In this document: positions 15,543 through 23,686 of the stretch, piece by piece | Numbering within the stretch: the first letter of the stretch is position 1 | Layout: every line of letters begins with the position of its first letter | Origin: JBFHER01 sp041584055 | Lineage (GTDB): Bacteria; Bacteroidota; Bacteroidia; Bacteroidales; UBA5342 | Assembly: GCA_041584055.1 (NCBI GenBank) | Contig: JBFHER010000018.1 | Location: 1-26,690 of the forward strand | DNA length: 26,690 nt | Direction of reading: 5' to 3' | The notes under the pieces: generated by a model | Seen by the model: the letters and a program-made list of their open reading frames with translations, nothing else | Database searches by the model: none | What the model was told of the DNA's origin: nothing | Made by a program: the position numbers and the translations under genes

Positions 15543-16862
15543 CTACTTCTTTCCACTACGTGTTTGCGGTTTTTTGTATTTCTTCTTCTTAAATGCAGGA
15601 CTGCCTGAATTCTCTTTTCTGTTTTTTTCCTTTTTTTCATGAAACGCTGATCCACCTTCTCTTTTTCCGGGTCCTTTCAGGTAATTTATATCGTGAAGCA
15701 CAGGTCGTTCCTCCTCAGTGAAAATTGTTGAGATCTCCAGTCCTTCTGGCAGTGCTTTCACAGGGATCGTTTTCTTCATCAGTTCCTCAATTGCCAGTTG
15801 ATAAGCATGTTCAGGCTCGTTAATAAAAGTAATGGCCGTACCATCTTTGTCCGCCCGACCTGTACGGCCAATGCGATGAATATAGTCTCCTGCTTCATCA
15901 GGTGTGTCAAAATTAATAACATGGGTAACATCCTGTATGTCCAGTCCCCGTGCAATCAGGTCCGTCGCAATCAGAACCCGATACTCTCCGGAATCGAATC
16001 GTTTGATTGCATTAAATCTATAATTCTGCGATTTGTTGGAATGAATCGCTCCAACTGTATCCGGATAATCTTTTAAAAGACTTTCATGAAGCCTGTCTGC
16101 CAGTTTTTTTGTTTTTGCAAACACCAGCACCTTTGCCATCTCTTCATCCGTGCTCAACAGGTATTCAAGTAAATTTACCTTTGTGTTAAAATTTGGCACA
16201 TGATAGGCTAACTGTATTATCTTTTCCAGAGGTGTTCCGTGGGATGCAATTTCGAGCTTTAAAGGATTGTAGAAAAAATCATTGATGATTTCACTTACAT
16301 TTTCAGACAAAGTTGCAGAAAACATAAGGTTCTGCCGTTTCTCCGGTAAAGTTTCCAAAAAACTGATAAGCTGCCCCCTAAATCCCAGATTAAGCATTTC
16401 ATCCACCTCATCAATGACTAATTTCTGGATGGACTTTAATCTCAATGTGCCGGTCATCACAATGTCATATAAACGTCCTGGTGTTGCGACAAGAATATCC
16501 AAGCCATTATAGACCTTTTGTTTTTGAGTGTTAATGTTTGTTCCACCATAAACACCCTCCACACGCACAGACATATAGCTTGTTAATTTTTTAATCTCAC
16601 CCAGCACCTGCATTACCAGTTCACGAGTTGGGACAATAATCAGGACCCGGGGATGCTTCTTTTCGGAATATGACAACTGTCGAAGAATAGGAAGCAGATA
16701 AGCGAAGGTTTTACCCGTACCCGTCTGCGCTATTCCAACCACATCTCTTCCAGACATGATAATGGGAAAGGCTTTTTCCTGAATGGGAGTGGGGGCTACA
16801 AACTCCAAATCCGCTATGGCGTTTCTGAGTGGTTTGCTCAGATTTAAATCATCAAATGTCAA
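15543..16862 (-). CDS. DEAD-box RNA helicase, RhlE-like, with DEVD motif II
   Basis: ATP-dependent RNA helicase of 439 residues, cytoplasmic, probably in RNA decay or ribosome assembly. Motifs in order: Q motif (PTPIQ, 24-28), motif I AQTGTGKT (45-52), PTREL (78-82), ATPGR (126-130), motif II DEVD (151-154), SAT (182-184), then DLIARGLD and HRIGRTGR in the second RecA-like domain. Motif II has Val in place of the usual Ala, a conservative change. The last 60 residues are Lys-rich (ending KKKKYKKPQTRSGKK), a typical RNA-binding tail. The start is a TTG at 16862: no in-frame ATG exists near the conserved N-terminus TFDDLNLSKPL. A -7 box TATCTTTG lies 23 bases upstream. The gene runs against hemH. 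Confidence 0.93.
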   Translation of the reverse strand: MTFDDLNLSKPLRNAIADLEFVAPTPIQEKAFPIIMSGRDVVGIAQTGTGKTFAYLLPILRQLSYSEKKHPRVLIIVPTRELVMQVLGEIKKLTSYMSVRVEGVYGGTNINTQKQKVYNGLDILVATPGRLYDIVMTGTLRLKSIQKLVIDEVDEMLNLGFRGQLISFLETLPEKRQNLMFSATLSENVSEIINDFFYNPLKLEIASHGTPLEKIIQLAYHVPNFNTKVNLLEYLLSTDEEMAKVLVFAKTKKLADRLHESLLKDYPDTVGAIHSNKSQNYRFNAIKRFDSGEYRVLIATDLIARGLDIQDVTHVINFDTPDEAGDYIHRIGRTGRADKDGTAITFINEPEHAYQLAIEELMKKTIPVKALPEGLEISTIFTEEERPVLHDINYLKGPGKREGGSAFHEKKEKNRKENSGSPAFKKKKYKKPQTRSGKK

Positions 16863-16884
16863 AATACTGTTTTTTAGATTAGCA

Positions 16885-16892
16885 CAAAGATA
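16885..16892 (-). promoter_or_regulatory. -7 promoter box of the helicase gene
   Basis: Read on the minus strand, 16892 to 16885 is TATCTTTG, a full match to the Bacteroidota -7 consensus TAnnTTTG. Transcription would start near 16878, about 16 bases before the TTG start codon. The -33 element is not clear. The rest of the 298-base divergent gap up to 17160 is AT-rich; I see only a short palindrome (ATGTGACACAT at 17076-17086) and no convincing promoter for the plus-strand gene. Confidence 0.45.
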
Positions 16893-17160
16893 ATCGGATT
16901 ATTCAAATGAAACCCCATTCAACTCAATCTTGCATAAAACACACAAGTCTGTATTGAATGATGAGCGCCACAATCTCTTTCCTATTTGTCTAAAAAAACA
17001 AGTTTGTCGGCAAAGTGTACAACTTTTCACTGAAGAAGTAAAAACAAACATTTCAACAGTAAATTCCATACTAAGATGTGACACATATAAATACATAATG
17101 TGAAAATTCCGCCTGTTAGTTTACGTCCGTGAACATAAAATCTAAACATTTTGTTAATAA

Positions 17161-19356
17161 ATGAAAAAAAATACTAATATGGCTACAAATCTTATGAAGG
17201 TCCTGATGTACAAAGCTGTAATCTTATTTGTCCTGTTACTAAGCTTTCAGGCAACGCATGCCCAATGGAAAGCCGTCAATAATCCAAGTCTTGACGTCTG
17301 CATCGTGGATCAATTTCCCAATACCATATTTACAACATCCAGCAATGGCATTATTCGAAAATCGGTGGATTCAGGAGTAAGTTGGGAAATTTTGAACACT
17401 TCTGTTTCCGAAGACCTGTCTGCCCTTGATTTTTTCAATAAAAATCATGGTATTGCAACCATGCCAAACGTTTTCGATTCGCTTCTTGTAACCAAAGATG
17501 GAGGTGTAACATGGGAAAAACAATGGTTTAATGCTGAAGAATATGGCATTCGGGTGAATGATGTTTGCCTGTTAAAGGATGGTACCGGATTTGTCTTTGG
17601 CAATGGATACGTTTTTAAAACAACCGATTACGGGACTAGCTGGATCCTTCAGGATCAGGCCTTGCTAACAGGTCGCATTGAGAAAGTGAATGGAGATACA
17701 CTCGTCCATTTTTCAAGCCGTAAGCAAGGTTTGTTTTTAAAATATTTCGCAATTGATATAAGTACTGATAGAGGCAATTCATGGGAGCAGGTGAGTATTA
17801 ATCCCGCAGGTATGGCACCTGAATTGCGAAAGAGCGTCGACCATTTTAAGAGCGTGCATTTTATTGATTCCAAACACTTCTTTATTACATCATCCAAAGA
17901 TGAGGAAGTATCGGTTACGGATGACGGTGGCATAAACTTTATTCAGTTAAGCGGCAATTTCAGACAAAATCCGACAGACATGTTTTTCAAAAACAGAAAT
18001 GAAGGAATTATATTGTCAGAATACGGGCCTACAGCATTTAAAACCGCGGATGGTGGGCTTACGCTGAATGATACACCTCTTGAAACTTTTAAAACAGATC
18101 AGGTATCTAAAATTATCTCATTGGGCACGGATAGCCTAATGGTATTTACGCATTTAAACACCAATTTTTTCAGCCCTGATTTTGGAGAAACATGGGAGAA
18201 ACGTGGTAAAAATCTAATTACGACAAGTAATGTAAGAATACTTGATATTAAATTCTGGAGTGATACAGACTTGAAAGCGTCATACAGTATTGTTAGAAAT
18301 AACATTGTTGAGGAGGCCGGGATCATCCAATCCATTGATGGGGGAGCGACCTGGAATGCTGTAAATACTGAATTACATTTCACCATGAACGAACAAAATG
18401 CGGTTAGCCTGTTCACGCCTGACTCCATCGCCTACGTGGATGGTTTCGATTACCGACTGAGCAAGGATGGTGGTAAAACTTTTACCAATCATTATTTGGG
18501 TCAGTCAACTGCAGGTACACCAACCGTATTGCACGCATTTACACCTGATAATCTTTATCTTACACATTCCAATGGACAAACTTTTTTATCTTCCGACAAA
18601 GGTGCATCATGGGAAAAAGTTTCGGCCATCCATGGTGGTGGTTACATACATTCTGTCACGGGCATCGATTCTAATTCAGCCTATGCCCTGGCCAGTCTGA
18701 AAGTTTTTAGAATGAGTGATATGGGTAGAACATATACCGATATTTCAAATGGCATTAATCTGAATAATACCAGAAATATTGATTTATTGAACGACAAAAC
18801 GACACTCATAATAAGTGGTTACAATGGTGTTATCTGGCGAAGTACAGATGCCGGTGCAAATTGGGTTAATTTAAAAGACAGCATGCCAACAGACATTCGT
18901 AATCAGGATTGGACGCGTCTGATTAAAAAAAATGATTCCGTTCTCTACCTTATCTCAGATGGTAAAATCGCAATTTCAACCAATAAAGGACGCACATGGG
19001 ACCAGGACAGATCATTGAATGGATGTTTTGCCATGGACTGGTTAAATGAAACTGAGGCCATTGCAATAAGTACTTACGGCACAGCTTTCAGATGGTATCC
19101 CACAAAAACAGAAATTGTAACTTCGACCGCTTCCTTCTCAGAATTTGAGTCTAAAACGGAGCGTTTTTTCCCAAATCCAGTTCTTAAAGGAATCATTTAT
19201 TTTCAGAAAGCATCAAGCGGAGAACTCTATACCTTGAATGGCCGACAAATAAAAAAGTTTAAAGATTTCAATCATTTGAATGTTAGTGACTTGCAACAAG
19301 GTATTTACATACTTAAACTAAACGGCAGTCCGGCCGAAACATTAATCATTCAGTAA
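17161..19356 (+). CDS. T9SS-exported Asp-box (BNR/YCF48-like) repeat protein
   Basis: A 731-residue secreted protein. A signal peptide spans residues about 12-35 (MKVLMYKAVILFVLLLSF, ending THAQ); ATGs at 17161, 17179 and 17194 are all possible starts. The body has about eleven Asp-box repeats of the form S-x-D-x-G-x-(T/S)-W: KSVDSGVSW, VTKDGGVTW, KTTDYGTSW, ISTDRGNSW, SVTDDGGINF, FSPDFGETW, QSIDGGATW, LSKDGGKTF, LSSDKGASW, RSTDAGANW and ISTNKGRTW. Such repeats build beta-propellers of the sortilin/YCF48/BNR kind. Residues 669-731 form a type IX sorting domain (FFPNPVLKG, LYTLNGRQI, GIYILKL). The role is unknown; these propellers are often surface binding or exo-enzyme-associated proteins, and sialidase activity cannot be inferred from Asp boxes alone. 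Confidence 0.88.
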   Translation: MKKNTNMATNLMKVLMYKAVILFVLLLSFQATHAQWKAVNNPSLDVCIVDQFPNTIFTTSSNGIIRKSVDSGVSWEILNTSVSEDLSALDFFNKNHGIATMPNVFDSLLVTKDGGVTWEKQWFNAEEYGIRVNDVCLLKDGTGFVFGNGYVFKTTDYGTSWILQDQALLTGRIEKVNGDTLVHFSSRKQGLFLKYFAIDISTDRGNSWEQVSINPAGMAPELRKSVDHFKSVHFIDSKHFFITSSKDEEVSVTDDGGINFIQLSGNFRQNPTDMFFKNRNEGIILSEYGPTAFKTADGGLTLNDTPLETFKTDQVSKIISLGTDSLMVFTHLNTNFFSPDFGETWEKRGKNLITTSNVRILDIKFWSDTDLKASYSIVRNNIVEEAGIIQSIDGGATWNAVNTELHFTMNEQNAVSLFTPDSIAYVDGFDYRLSKDGGKTFTNHYLGQSTAGTPTVLHAFTPDNLYLTHSNGQTFLSSDKGASWEKVSAIHGGGYIHSVTGIDSNSAYALASLKVFRMSDMGRTYTDISNGINLNNTRNIDLLNDKTTLIISGYNGVIWRSTDAGANWVNLKDSMPTDIRNQDWTRLIKKNDSVLYLISDGKIAISTNKGRTWDQDRSLNGCFAMDWLNETEAIAISTYGTAFRWYPTKTEIVTSTASFSEFESKTERFFPNPVLKGIIYFQKASSGELYTLNGRQIKKFKDFNHLNVSDLQQGIYILKLNGSPAETLIIQ

Positions 19357-19405
19357 TCGAGTGGGTAAGCATAAAAAACACTGCTGCTGAATAACATTAG
19401 CAGAT

Positions 19406-19442
19406 AAAAAAAAGCCACAGAAATTAATCCGTGGCTTTTTTT
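19406..19442. terminator. Bidirectional intrinsic terminator between convergent genes
   Basis: Eight A residues plus GCCAC (19406-19418) pair with GTGGC plus seven T residues (19431-19442) across a 12-base loop. The A-run and T-run make it act in both directions, ending the Asp-box gene on the plus strand and galT on the minus strand. A smaller hairpin (CTGCT/AGCAG, 19384-19403) lies just before it. Confidence 0.75.
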
Positions 19443-19457
19443 GTACTTATGGTGTAT

Positions 19458-20504
19458 TTAAACGTGCTTATAATGAACTTTTGGTAAGTCTCTTAAGCGT
19501 TGTGCTGCACCTTCCGCAGTAATGTCGCGTTGTGGTCCTGCAAGCATTTCGTAGCCCACCATGAATTTCTTCACCGTTGCAGATCGCAACAGGGGTGGAT
19601 AAAAATGCATGTGCATGTGCCATTCAGGATGTGCTTCACCATCTGTTGGCGCCTGATGGATTCCGGCAGAGTAGGGGAATGAAACTTCAAACAAGTTATC
19701 GTACATCACCGTTAACTGTTTGTACATAGCTGCAAAGTCTGTTTTTTCCTGATCTGTCAAATCTAAAATGGTGGGGACAGCACGCTTTGGAACGATCATC
19801 GCTTCAAAAGGCCAAATCGCCCAGAACGGAATCAATGCAACAAAAGTGTCGTTCTCAGCAAGCAGGCGTTCTTTCTTTTCCAGCTCTTTGGCCACATAAT
19901 CCTCCAAAAGGGTTTTACCATGTTTAAGCAGATATGCTTTCTGTGAACTGATCTCTTTACTGACTTCATTGGGAATGATTTTTGAGGACCAGATTTGTCC
20001 ATGTGGATGAGGATTTGAACATCCCATTATTGCTCCTTTGTTCTCAAAGATCTGTATGTAATTAACATCTTGGATGTGCCCCAATGTTTTAAATTCTTCA
20101 CACCAAAGATCAACCACCTTACGAATGGATGGAACATCCATCTCCGGAACAGTTAAATCGTGCCGTGGAGAAAAACAAATTACCTTGCAAATGCCTTTAT
20201 CGCTTTCTGCCTGAAATAAATCATCTTCATGCAAACCACCTTCAGGCGTATCGTTTAAAAGTGCTGAGAAATCATTCGTGAACACAAAGGTGTCTGTGTA
20301 ATCCGGATTTTTTTCTCCCCCAATGCGATCATTGGTAGGGCATAAGTAACATTTCTCATCATATCGGGGGCGTTGATCAGCCGGCGCTTTTTCAACCTGC
20401 CCCTGCCAGGGCCTTTTTGCCCTGTGAGGAGAAACAAGAATCCATTCTCCGGTAAGGGCATTCAGCCTTCTGTGGGGATGGTCGATTAAATTAAATTGTG
20501 ACAT
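19458..20504 (-). CDS. galT: Galactose-1-phosphate uridylyltransferase
   Basis: GalT exchanges UMP between UDP-glucose and galactose-1-phosphate in the Leloir pathway. The 348-residue protein is a full-length class I enzyme. The active site is SNPHPHGQIW (163-172), with His168 as the expected UMP-bearing nucleophile. The zinc ligands can be placed at Cys52, Cys55, His115 and His166, almost identical in position to the E. coli enzyme. The ATG is at 20504. The gene lies 73 bases downstream of galK on the same strand, but a strong hairpin sits in that gap, so galT may be transcribed partly by read-through or from a promoter in the gap: on the minus strand TCAATTTG, next to the hairpin tail, resembles a -7 box with one mismatch. 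Confidence 0.96.
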   Translation of the reverse strand: MSQFNLIDHPHRRLNALTGEWILVSPHRAKRPWQGQVEKAPADQRPRYDEKCYLCPTNDRIGGEKNPDYTDTFVFTNDFSALLNDTPEGGLHEDDLFQAESDKGICKVICFSPRHDLTVPEMDVPSIRKVVDLWCEEFKTLGHIQDVNYIQIFENKGAIMGCSNPHPHGQIWSSKIIPNEVSKEISSQKAYLLKHGKTLLEDYVAKELEKKERLLAENDTFVALIPFWAIWPFEAMIVPKRAVPTILDLTDQEKTDFAAMYKQLTVMYDNLFEVSFPYSAGIHQAPTDGEAHPEWHMHMHFYPPLLRSATVKKFMVGYEMLAGPQRDITAEGAAQRLRDLPKVHYKHV

Positions 20505-20534
20505 ATGTACTGTTTTCTAACATTGTTCCAAATT

Positions 20535-20561
20535 GAAAAAGCCGCGATATGCGGCTTTTTC
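20535..20561 (-). terminator. Strong hairpin between galK and galT
   Basis: A perfect 11-bp stem (GAAAAAGCCGC at 20535-20545, GCGGCTTTTTC at 20551-20561) with a 5-base loop GATAT. Read on the minus strand it ends in TTTTTC, like an intrinsic terminator. It lies inside a likely galK-galT operon and so may reduce galT expression relative to galK. Confidence 0.7.
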
Positions 20562-20577
20562 ATATTAAACGCATAGC

Positions 20578-21741
20578 TTATTCAACCTTGTGTCCACCAT
20601 CACCAATTTCTGCAACATAAAATTCTGCAGTAATACCTGTTTTTTCAGTGTATTCAGCACCTACTTTCTCAATGAACTCATCAACATAGGCATCTTTCAC
20701 GATACTCACCGTTGAACCACCAAATCCACCACCAGTCATGCGGGCACCAATGGTACCTTTGATCTTACGAGCGGCTTCAACCATTGAATCCAGTTCATGC
20801 CCTGTTACCTCGTAGTCATCACGCAATGAATCGTGAGAGCCGTTCATCAATTGACCGAAAGAAGCAAGATTGCCTGCTTTCAGATCTTTTACTGCCTGTG
20901 TCGTTCTTTCAATCTCAGTCACAACGTGGCGTGCACGACGCATCACTGTTTCATCTGTAATTTTATCTGCAACTTTGTTGAACTCGGCAACACTTAATTC
21001 ACCCAGGTTTTTAATTGCTTTGAAAGGCTTGATGGCCTCCACAGCTGCCTGACATTCAGCCACACGTTCGTTGTACTTGCCGGCATCCAGACTGTGCGGA
21101 CTGTTTGTATTTCCAATAACAATTTTTGCCCCGTCTAAAACCACAGGAACCAGTTCGTAATCCAAAGTGTCACAATTCAGGAAGATGGCATGATCCTTTT
21201 TACCCATCCCGGATGCAAATTGATCCATGATACCACAGTTCACACCTGCAAATTCATGCTCTGATTTCTGACCATATTTAACCAGTGTTAAACGTTCTTC
21301 ACCCAGATTATATACATCGTTAACGGCTACACCTGTTACGACTTCAAGCGCTGCTGAAGAAGAAAGACCTGCACCACCAGGCACATTACCCCAAATCAGG
21401 ATATCAGCACCTTTGTCAAATGATTTTCCAGCTTTAACCCATTGAGCAATTACGCCCAGGGGATAGTTTACCCAGGTTCCTTTTGGCAAGGGTGTGGTTA
21501 AACTATTCACACTTACTTTTTGAACCAATGGCTCATTCAGAGACGCAAATTGAAAATAATCATTGTCTGTTTTTCGAATGAGGCAATAGGTTCCAAACGA
21601 TAAAGCGCATGGAAAAACAAAACCACCATTGTAATCTGTGTGCTCTCCAATCAGGTTAACACGACCTGGAGAAAAGAATATACTAATATCACCTTCTCCG
21701 TACTTTGCAATAAACTCTTTCTTTAAAGTGTTGGTATCCAT
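20578..21741 (-). CDS. galK: Galactokinase
   Basis: GalK phosphorylates galactose at C1 with ATP, the first committed Leloir step. The 387-residue protein is a complete GHMP kinase: galactokinase signature PGRVNLIGEHTDYNGG (25-40), ATP-binding PGGAGLSSSA (121-130), IMDQFAS (171-177) with Asp173 as the likely catalytic base, and motif 3 MTGGGFGGS (335-343). The ATG at 21741 lies 23 bases after the stop of the GntR-type regulator, which points to one transcript starting before the regulator. The regulator is therefore likely to sense galactose or a related sugar. The galactose mutarotase and transporter that often accompany these genes are not in the window. Confidence 0.96.
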   Translation of the reverse strand: MDTNTLKKEFIAKYGEGDISIFFSPGRVNLIGEHTDYNGGFVFPCALSFGTYCLIRKTDNDYFQFASLNEPLVQKVSVNSLTTPLPKGTWVNYPLGVIAQWVKAGKSFDKGADILIWGNVPGGAGLSSSAALEVVTGVAVNDVYNLGEERLTLVKYGQKSEHEFAGVNCGIMDQFASGMGKKDHAIFLNCDTLDYELVPVVLDGAKIVIGNTNSPHSLDAGKYNERVAECQAAVEAIKPFKAIKNLGELSVAEFNKVADKITDETVMRRARHVVTEIERTTQAVKDLKAGNLASFGQLMNGSHDSLRDDYEVTGHELDSMVEAARKIKGTIGARMTGGGFGGSTVSIVKDAYVDEFIEKVGAEYTEKTGITAEFYVAEIGDGGHKVE

Positions 21742-21764
21742 TTTGATAGAATTAAAAAAGTTAT

Positions 21765-22763
21765 TTATAATGATTTTCGAATAATTAGTTGCGATGGATT
21801 TTCAATGACCTCTTTGCTGCGATTCAGCACCATCTCTGCCATGCTTTTACCCATCAGGTTAAAGTCGGTTGAAATAGTGGATATCCCGCCTGCAACAACC
21901 TCCTTTAAAACAGTATCGTTAAATGATACCACACCCAGGTTGCGACCGAGTTTTAAGTGAAATTTCTCAGCTTGTTTGATGATTTGCACAAGATGGCGGT
22001 CAAAAATTACAAAATATGCTTCTCCCTCTTTAACAGTTCGTCCCTCCATGGATTCAAGTATTTCGTAATTAAAACTGTTTTCCTGACAAAACCGTGTGAA
22101 ACCCGTCTTTCGTTCCTCCGGCTCCTTTCCCTTTGGAGAAACAAGTATCAGCTTTTCGTATTTCATGAGCAACATCTGCCCCGTGCTCAAAGAATCATAT
22201 ATGTCTTCTTCAAAGTTTTGATAAATAGTACCATAATTGTAACTTAGGTCAACTTTCCGATCCAGAATGTAGGTTCTGTCAAAGGGCAGTTTTTTTACAA
22301 AAGGCCCAATGTTTTCGATGGAGCCTGGCATGATCACAAAAGAAGTGTAATTCATCCCATTTTCTTCCAGCAGCGATTTCATGACCTTTCGGTTGAAATT
22401 ATGAAAATAAATATCAACCGCCGCTTTGTTTCCAATTCCTTCCAAAAAACCGTTGTACAGGTCTTCTTTAAAAGAATTGAATTCATCAAACAACAAAAAA
22501 ATCTTCTCCTTCTGATTAATATTTGTACTGGTTACATAATAACCCTTACCGGGAGCAGACGAAATTATTTTTGTATCCTTGAGTTCTTTAAAGGCTGCAA
22601 GCACGGTATCACGTGAAAGGCCGAACTCATCCTTTATCTCATTCAATGATGGGATTTTATCTCCCCTTTTTAATTCGCCTGTTTGAATCGCACTGAAGAT
22701 TGAATTAATAATCTGTTTATACTTTGGTGTATCTGAATTATTATCAATGTGAAAGTAGTCCAT
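21765..22763 (-). CDS. GntR-family regulator with LacI-like sugar-sensing domain
   Basis: A 332-residue transcription factor. Residues about 10-80 are a GntR winged helix: KYKQIINSIFSAIQTGEL, then GDKIPSLNEIKDEFGLSRDT and the wing GKGYYVTS. Residues about 90-332 resemble the periplasmic-binding-protein (LacI-type) effector domain, ending with LGVVSFND and STDFNLMG, as in AraR-like proteins. The position just before galK suggests a repressor of galactose genes (inference). I chose the ATG at 22763, giving MDYFHIDNN, not the longer frame back to 22859, because RBS-like AGGGAG sits directly before it and a promoter box lies at 22787-22794, inside the longer version. Likely operators are the repeats at 22818-22831 and 22912-22930. 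Confidence 0.88.
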   Translation of the reverse strand: MDYFHIDNNSDTPKYKQIINSIFSAIQTGELKRGDKIPSLNEIKDEFGLSRDTVLAAFKELKDTKIISSAPGKGYYVTSTNINQKEKIFLLFDEFNSFKEDLYNGFLEGIGNKAAVDIYFHNFNRKVMKSLLEENGMNYTSFVIMPGSIENIGPFVKKLPFDRTYILDRKVDLSYNYGTIYQNFEEDIYDSLSTGQMLLMKYEKLILVSPKGKEPEERKTGFTRFCQENSFNYEILESMEGRTVKEGEAYFVIFDRHLVQIIKQAEKFHLKLGRNLGVVSFNDTVLKEVVAGGISTISTDFNLMGKSMAEMVLNRSKEVIENPSQLIIRKSL

Positions 22764-22786
22764 ATCTCCCTTTAAATTATGACAAA

Positions 22787-22816
22787 CAAATGTATAAATT
22801 TCCTGTAAAAATAAAA
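22787..22816 (-). promoter_or_regulatory. Promoter of the gntR-galK(-galT) transcript
   Basis: On the minus strand, TACATTTG (22794 to 22787) is a full match to TAnnTTTG, with TTTT as -33 element (22816 to 22813) 18 bases upstream. Transcription would start near 22780, giving a leader of about 17 bases with AGGGAG before the ATG at 22763. Confidence 0.5.
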
Positions 22817-22817
22817 C

Positions 22818-22831
22818 ATGCTTTATAGCAT
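22818..22831. promoter_or_regulatory. Inverted repeat ATGCT-N4-AGCAT next to the gntR promoter
   Basis: A perfect 5-bp inverted repeat lies immediately upstream of the -33 element of the gntR promoter. It is followed by two ACCAGTA direct repeats ten bases apart (22832-22838 and 22842-22848), one helical turn. Either may be a regulator site; evidence is positional only. Confidence 0.35.
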
Positions 22832-22911
22832 ACCAGTACCCACCAGTAGGTGCAGGCAACTTTATATGATTTATAAAATAATTTCATCGATTTTGAAACA
22901 CTTTATACGCT

Positions 22912-22930
22912 TTTACGTTTCAAACGTAAA
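22912..22930. promoter_or_regulatory. Perfect 19-bp palindrome, candidate operator of the divergent region
   Basis: TTTACGTTT and AAACGTAAA mirror each other around a central C (22921) without mismatch. The site lies 22 bases before the ATG of the plus-strand SDR gene and about 120 bases upstream of the gntR promoter. A perfect 9-bp arm is unlikely by chance in 189 bases of intergenic DNA. It could bind the GntR-type regulator or control the plus-strand gene. There is no T-run after it, so it is not a terminator. Confidence 0.5.
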
Positions 22931-22952
22931 TACTTTATTAAAAGAACAAACA

Positions 22953-23612
22953 ATGAAGGCATTAATCGCTGGAGCAACCGGCCTGGTAGGAACACATGTG
23001 GTAGCAGAACTGATCAGGTCGTCGTATTATCACGAAGTAGTGGTTTTAGTGAGACAAAAAAACGTATTTAAGGATGCAATGGTCAAAGAGATTGTGTATG
23101 ATTACGACAAAGACACAGCATTTCCTGCCGGCATCGATGATGTTTACATTTGTCTTGGAACAACCATTAAAAAAGCCGGATCTAAATCTGCTTTTGAGAA
23201 AGTGGATTTTCATTATGTCACAAAAATTGCGCACCTGGCAGCAAAGGGCAATGTTAAGTCAATACAGGTGATTAGTTCTACGGGTGCAAAACAAGCTTCC
23301 GGCAATTTTTACCTGAGGGTAAAAGGTGAAATGGAAGCAAAGCTGTGTGCAAACCAAATTCCTTCCATCCACATCCTGAGACCGTCATTAATTCTTGGTA
23401 AAAGAAATGAATATAGATTTGGAGAACAGCTTGGGAAATGGATTATGATGCCTTTTGTCCGCTTAATGAAAGGACGTCTGTTAAGATACAAACCCGTGGA
23501 AGCTGGCAAGATTGCACATGCCATGTTTACACTTGCAAAAAAATCTGCCCCGGGGGTTCATATCATTGAAAATGAAGTAATTCACCAAATATATACAGAT
23601 AATAATGCGTGA
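22953..23612 (+). CDS. NAD(P)-binding atypical SDR protein (HTATIP2/TIP30-like)
   Basis: A 219-residue cytoplasmic protein with one Rossmann domain. The glycine motif is GATGLVG (7-13) at the extreme N-terminus, followed by VISSTGA (107-112) and Y-x3-K (Tyr120, Lys124), with LRPSLILGKR after it, as in atypical short-chain dehydrogenase/reductases related to human TIP30. Substrate and pathway are unknown. The ATG at 22953 is preferred to the longer frame from 22818, as the Rossmann strand starts exactly there and the extension would run through the palindrome at 22912-22930. It is divergent from gntR, and the palindrome may control it. The next gene has its own strong promoter. Confidence 0.82.
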   Translation: MKALIAGATGLVGTHVVAELIRSSYYHEVVVLVRQKNVFKDAMVKEIVYDYDKDTAFPAGIDDVYICLGTTIKKAGSKSAFEKVDFHYVTKIAHLAAKGNVKSIQVISSTGAKQASGNFYLRVKGEMEAKLCANQIPSIHILRPSLILGKRNEYRFGEQLGKWIMMPFVRLMKGRLLRYKPVEAGKIAHAMFTLAKKSAPGVHIIENEVIHQIYTDNNA

Positions 23613-23638
23613 TCGATTTATGAAAAGTTTTTAACACG

Positions 23639-23670
23639 TTTCAAATCAGTAAATTTATTCTGTACTTTTG
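23639..23670 (+). promoter_or_regulatory. Bacteroidota promoter of the serine hydrolase gene
   Basis: TACTTTTG (23663-23670) matches TAnnTTTG fully, and TTTC (23639-23642) lies 20 bases upstream in the -33 position. Transcription would start near 23677, about ten bases before the ATG at 23687. Confidence 0.6.
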
Positions 23671-23686
23671 AACTTTTGGTAGCTAT

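Noticed and set aside
17076..17086. ATGTG-A-CACAT palindrome upstream of the Asp-box gene
   Set aside because: It is short, the spacing to the start does not fit a clear promoter, and such 5-bp arms arise often by chance.
16899..17096. 65-residue minus-strand frame with several cysteines in the helicase/Asp-box gap
   Set aside because: It runs up against the helicase promoter box, has no recognisable motif, and a frame of this length is expected by chance in AT-rich DNA.
17161..19356. Sialidase
   Set aside because: Asp-box repeats alone do not make a sialidase; I could not find the catalytic Arg triad, Tyr and Glu pattern.
22764..22859. Longer N-terminus for the GntR-type regulator
   Set aside because: The extra 32 residues precede the normal family start and would cover the promoter box and the RBS-like AGGGAG.
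22818..22952. Longer N-terminus for the SDR protein
   Set aside because: The Rossmann strand begins exactly at the ATG at 22953; the extension would translate the palindrome region and has no family match.
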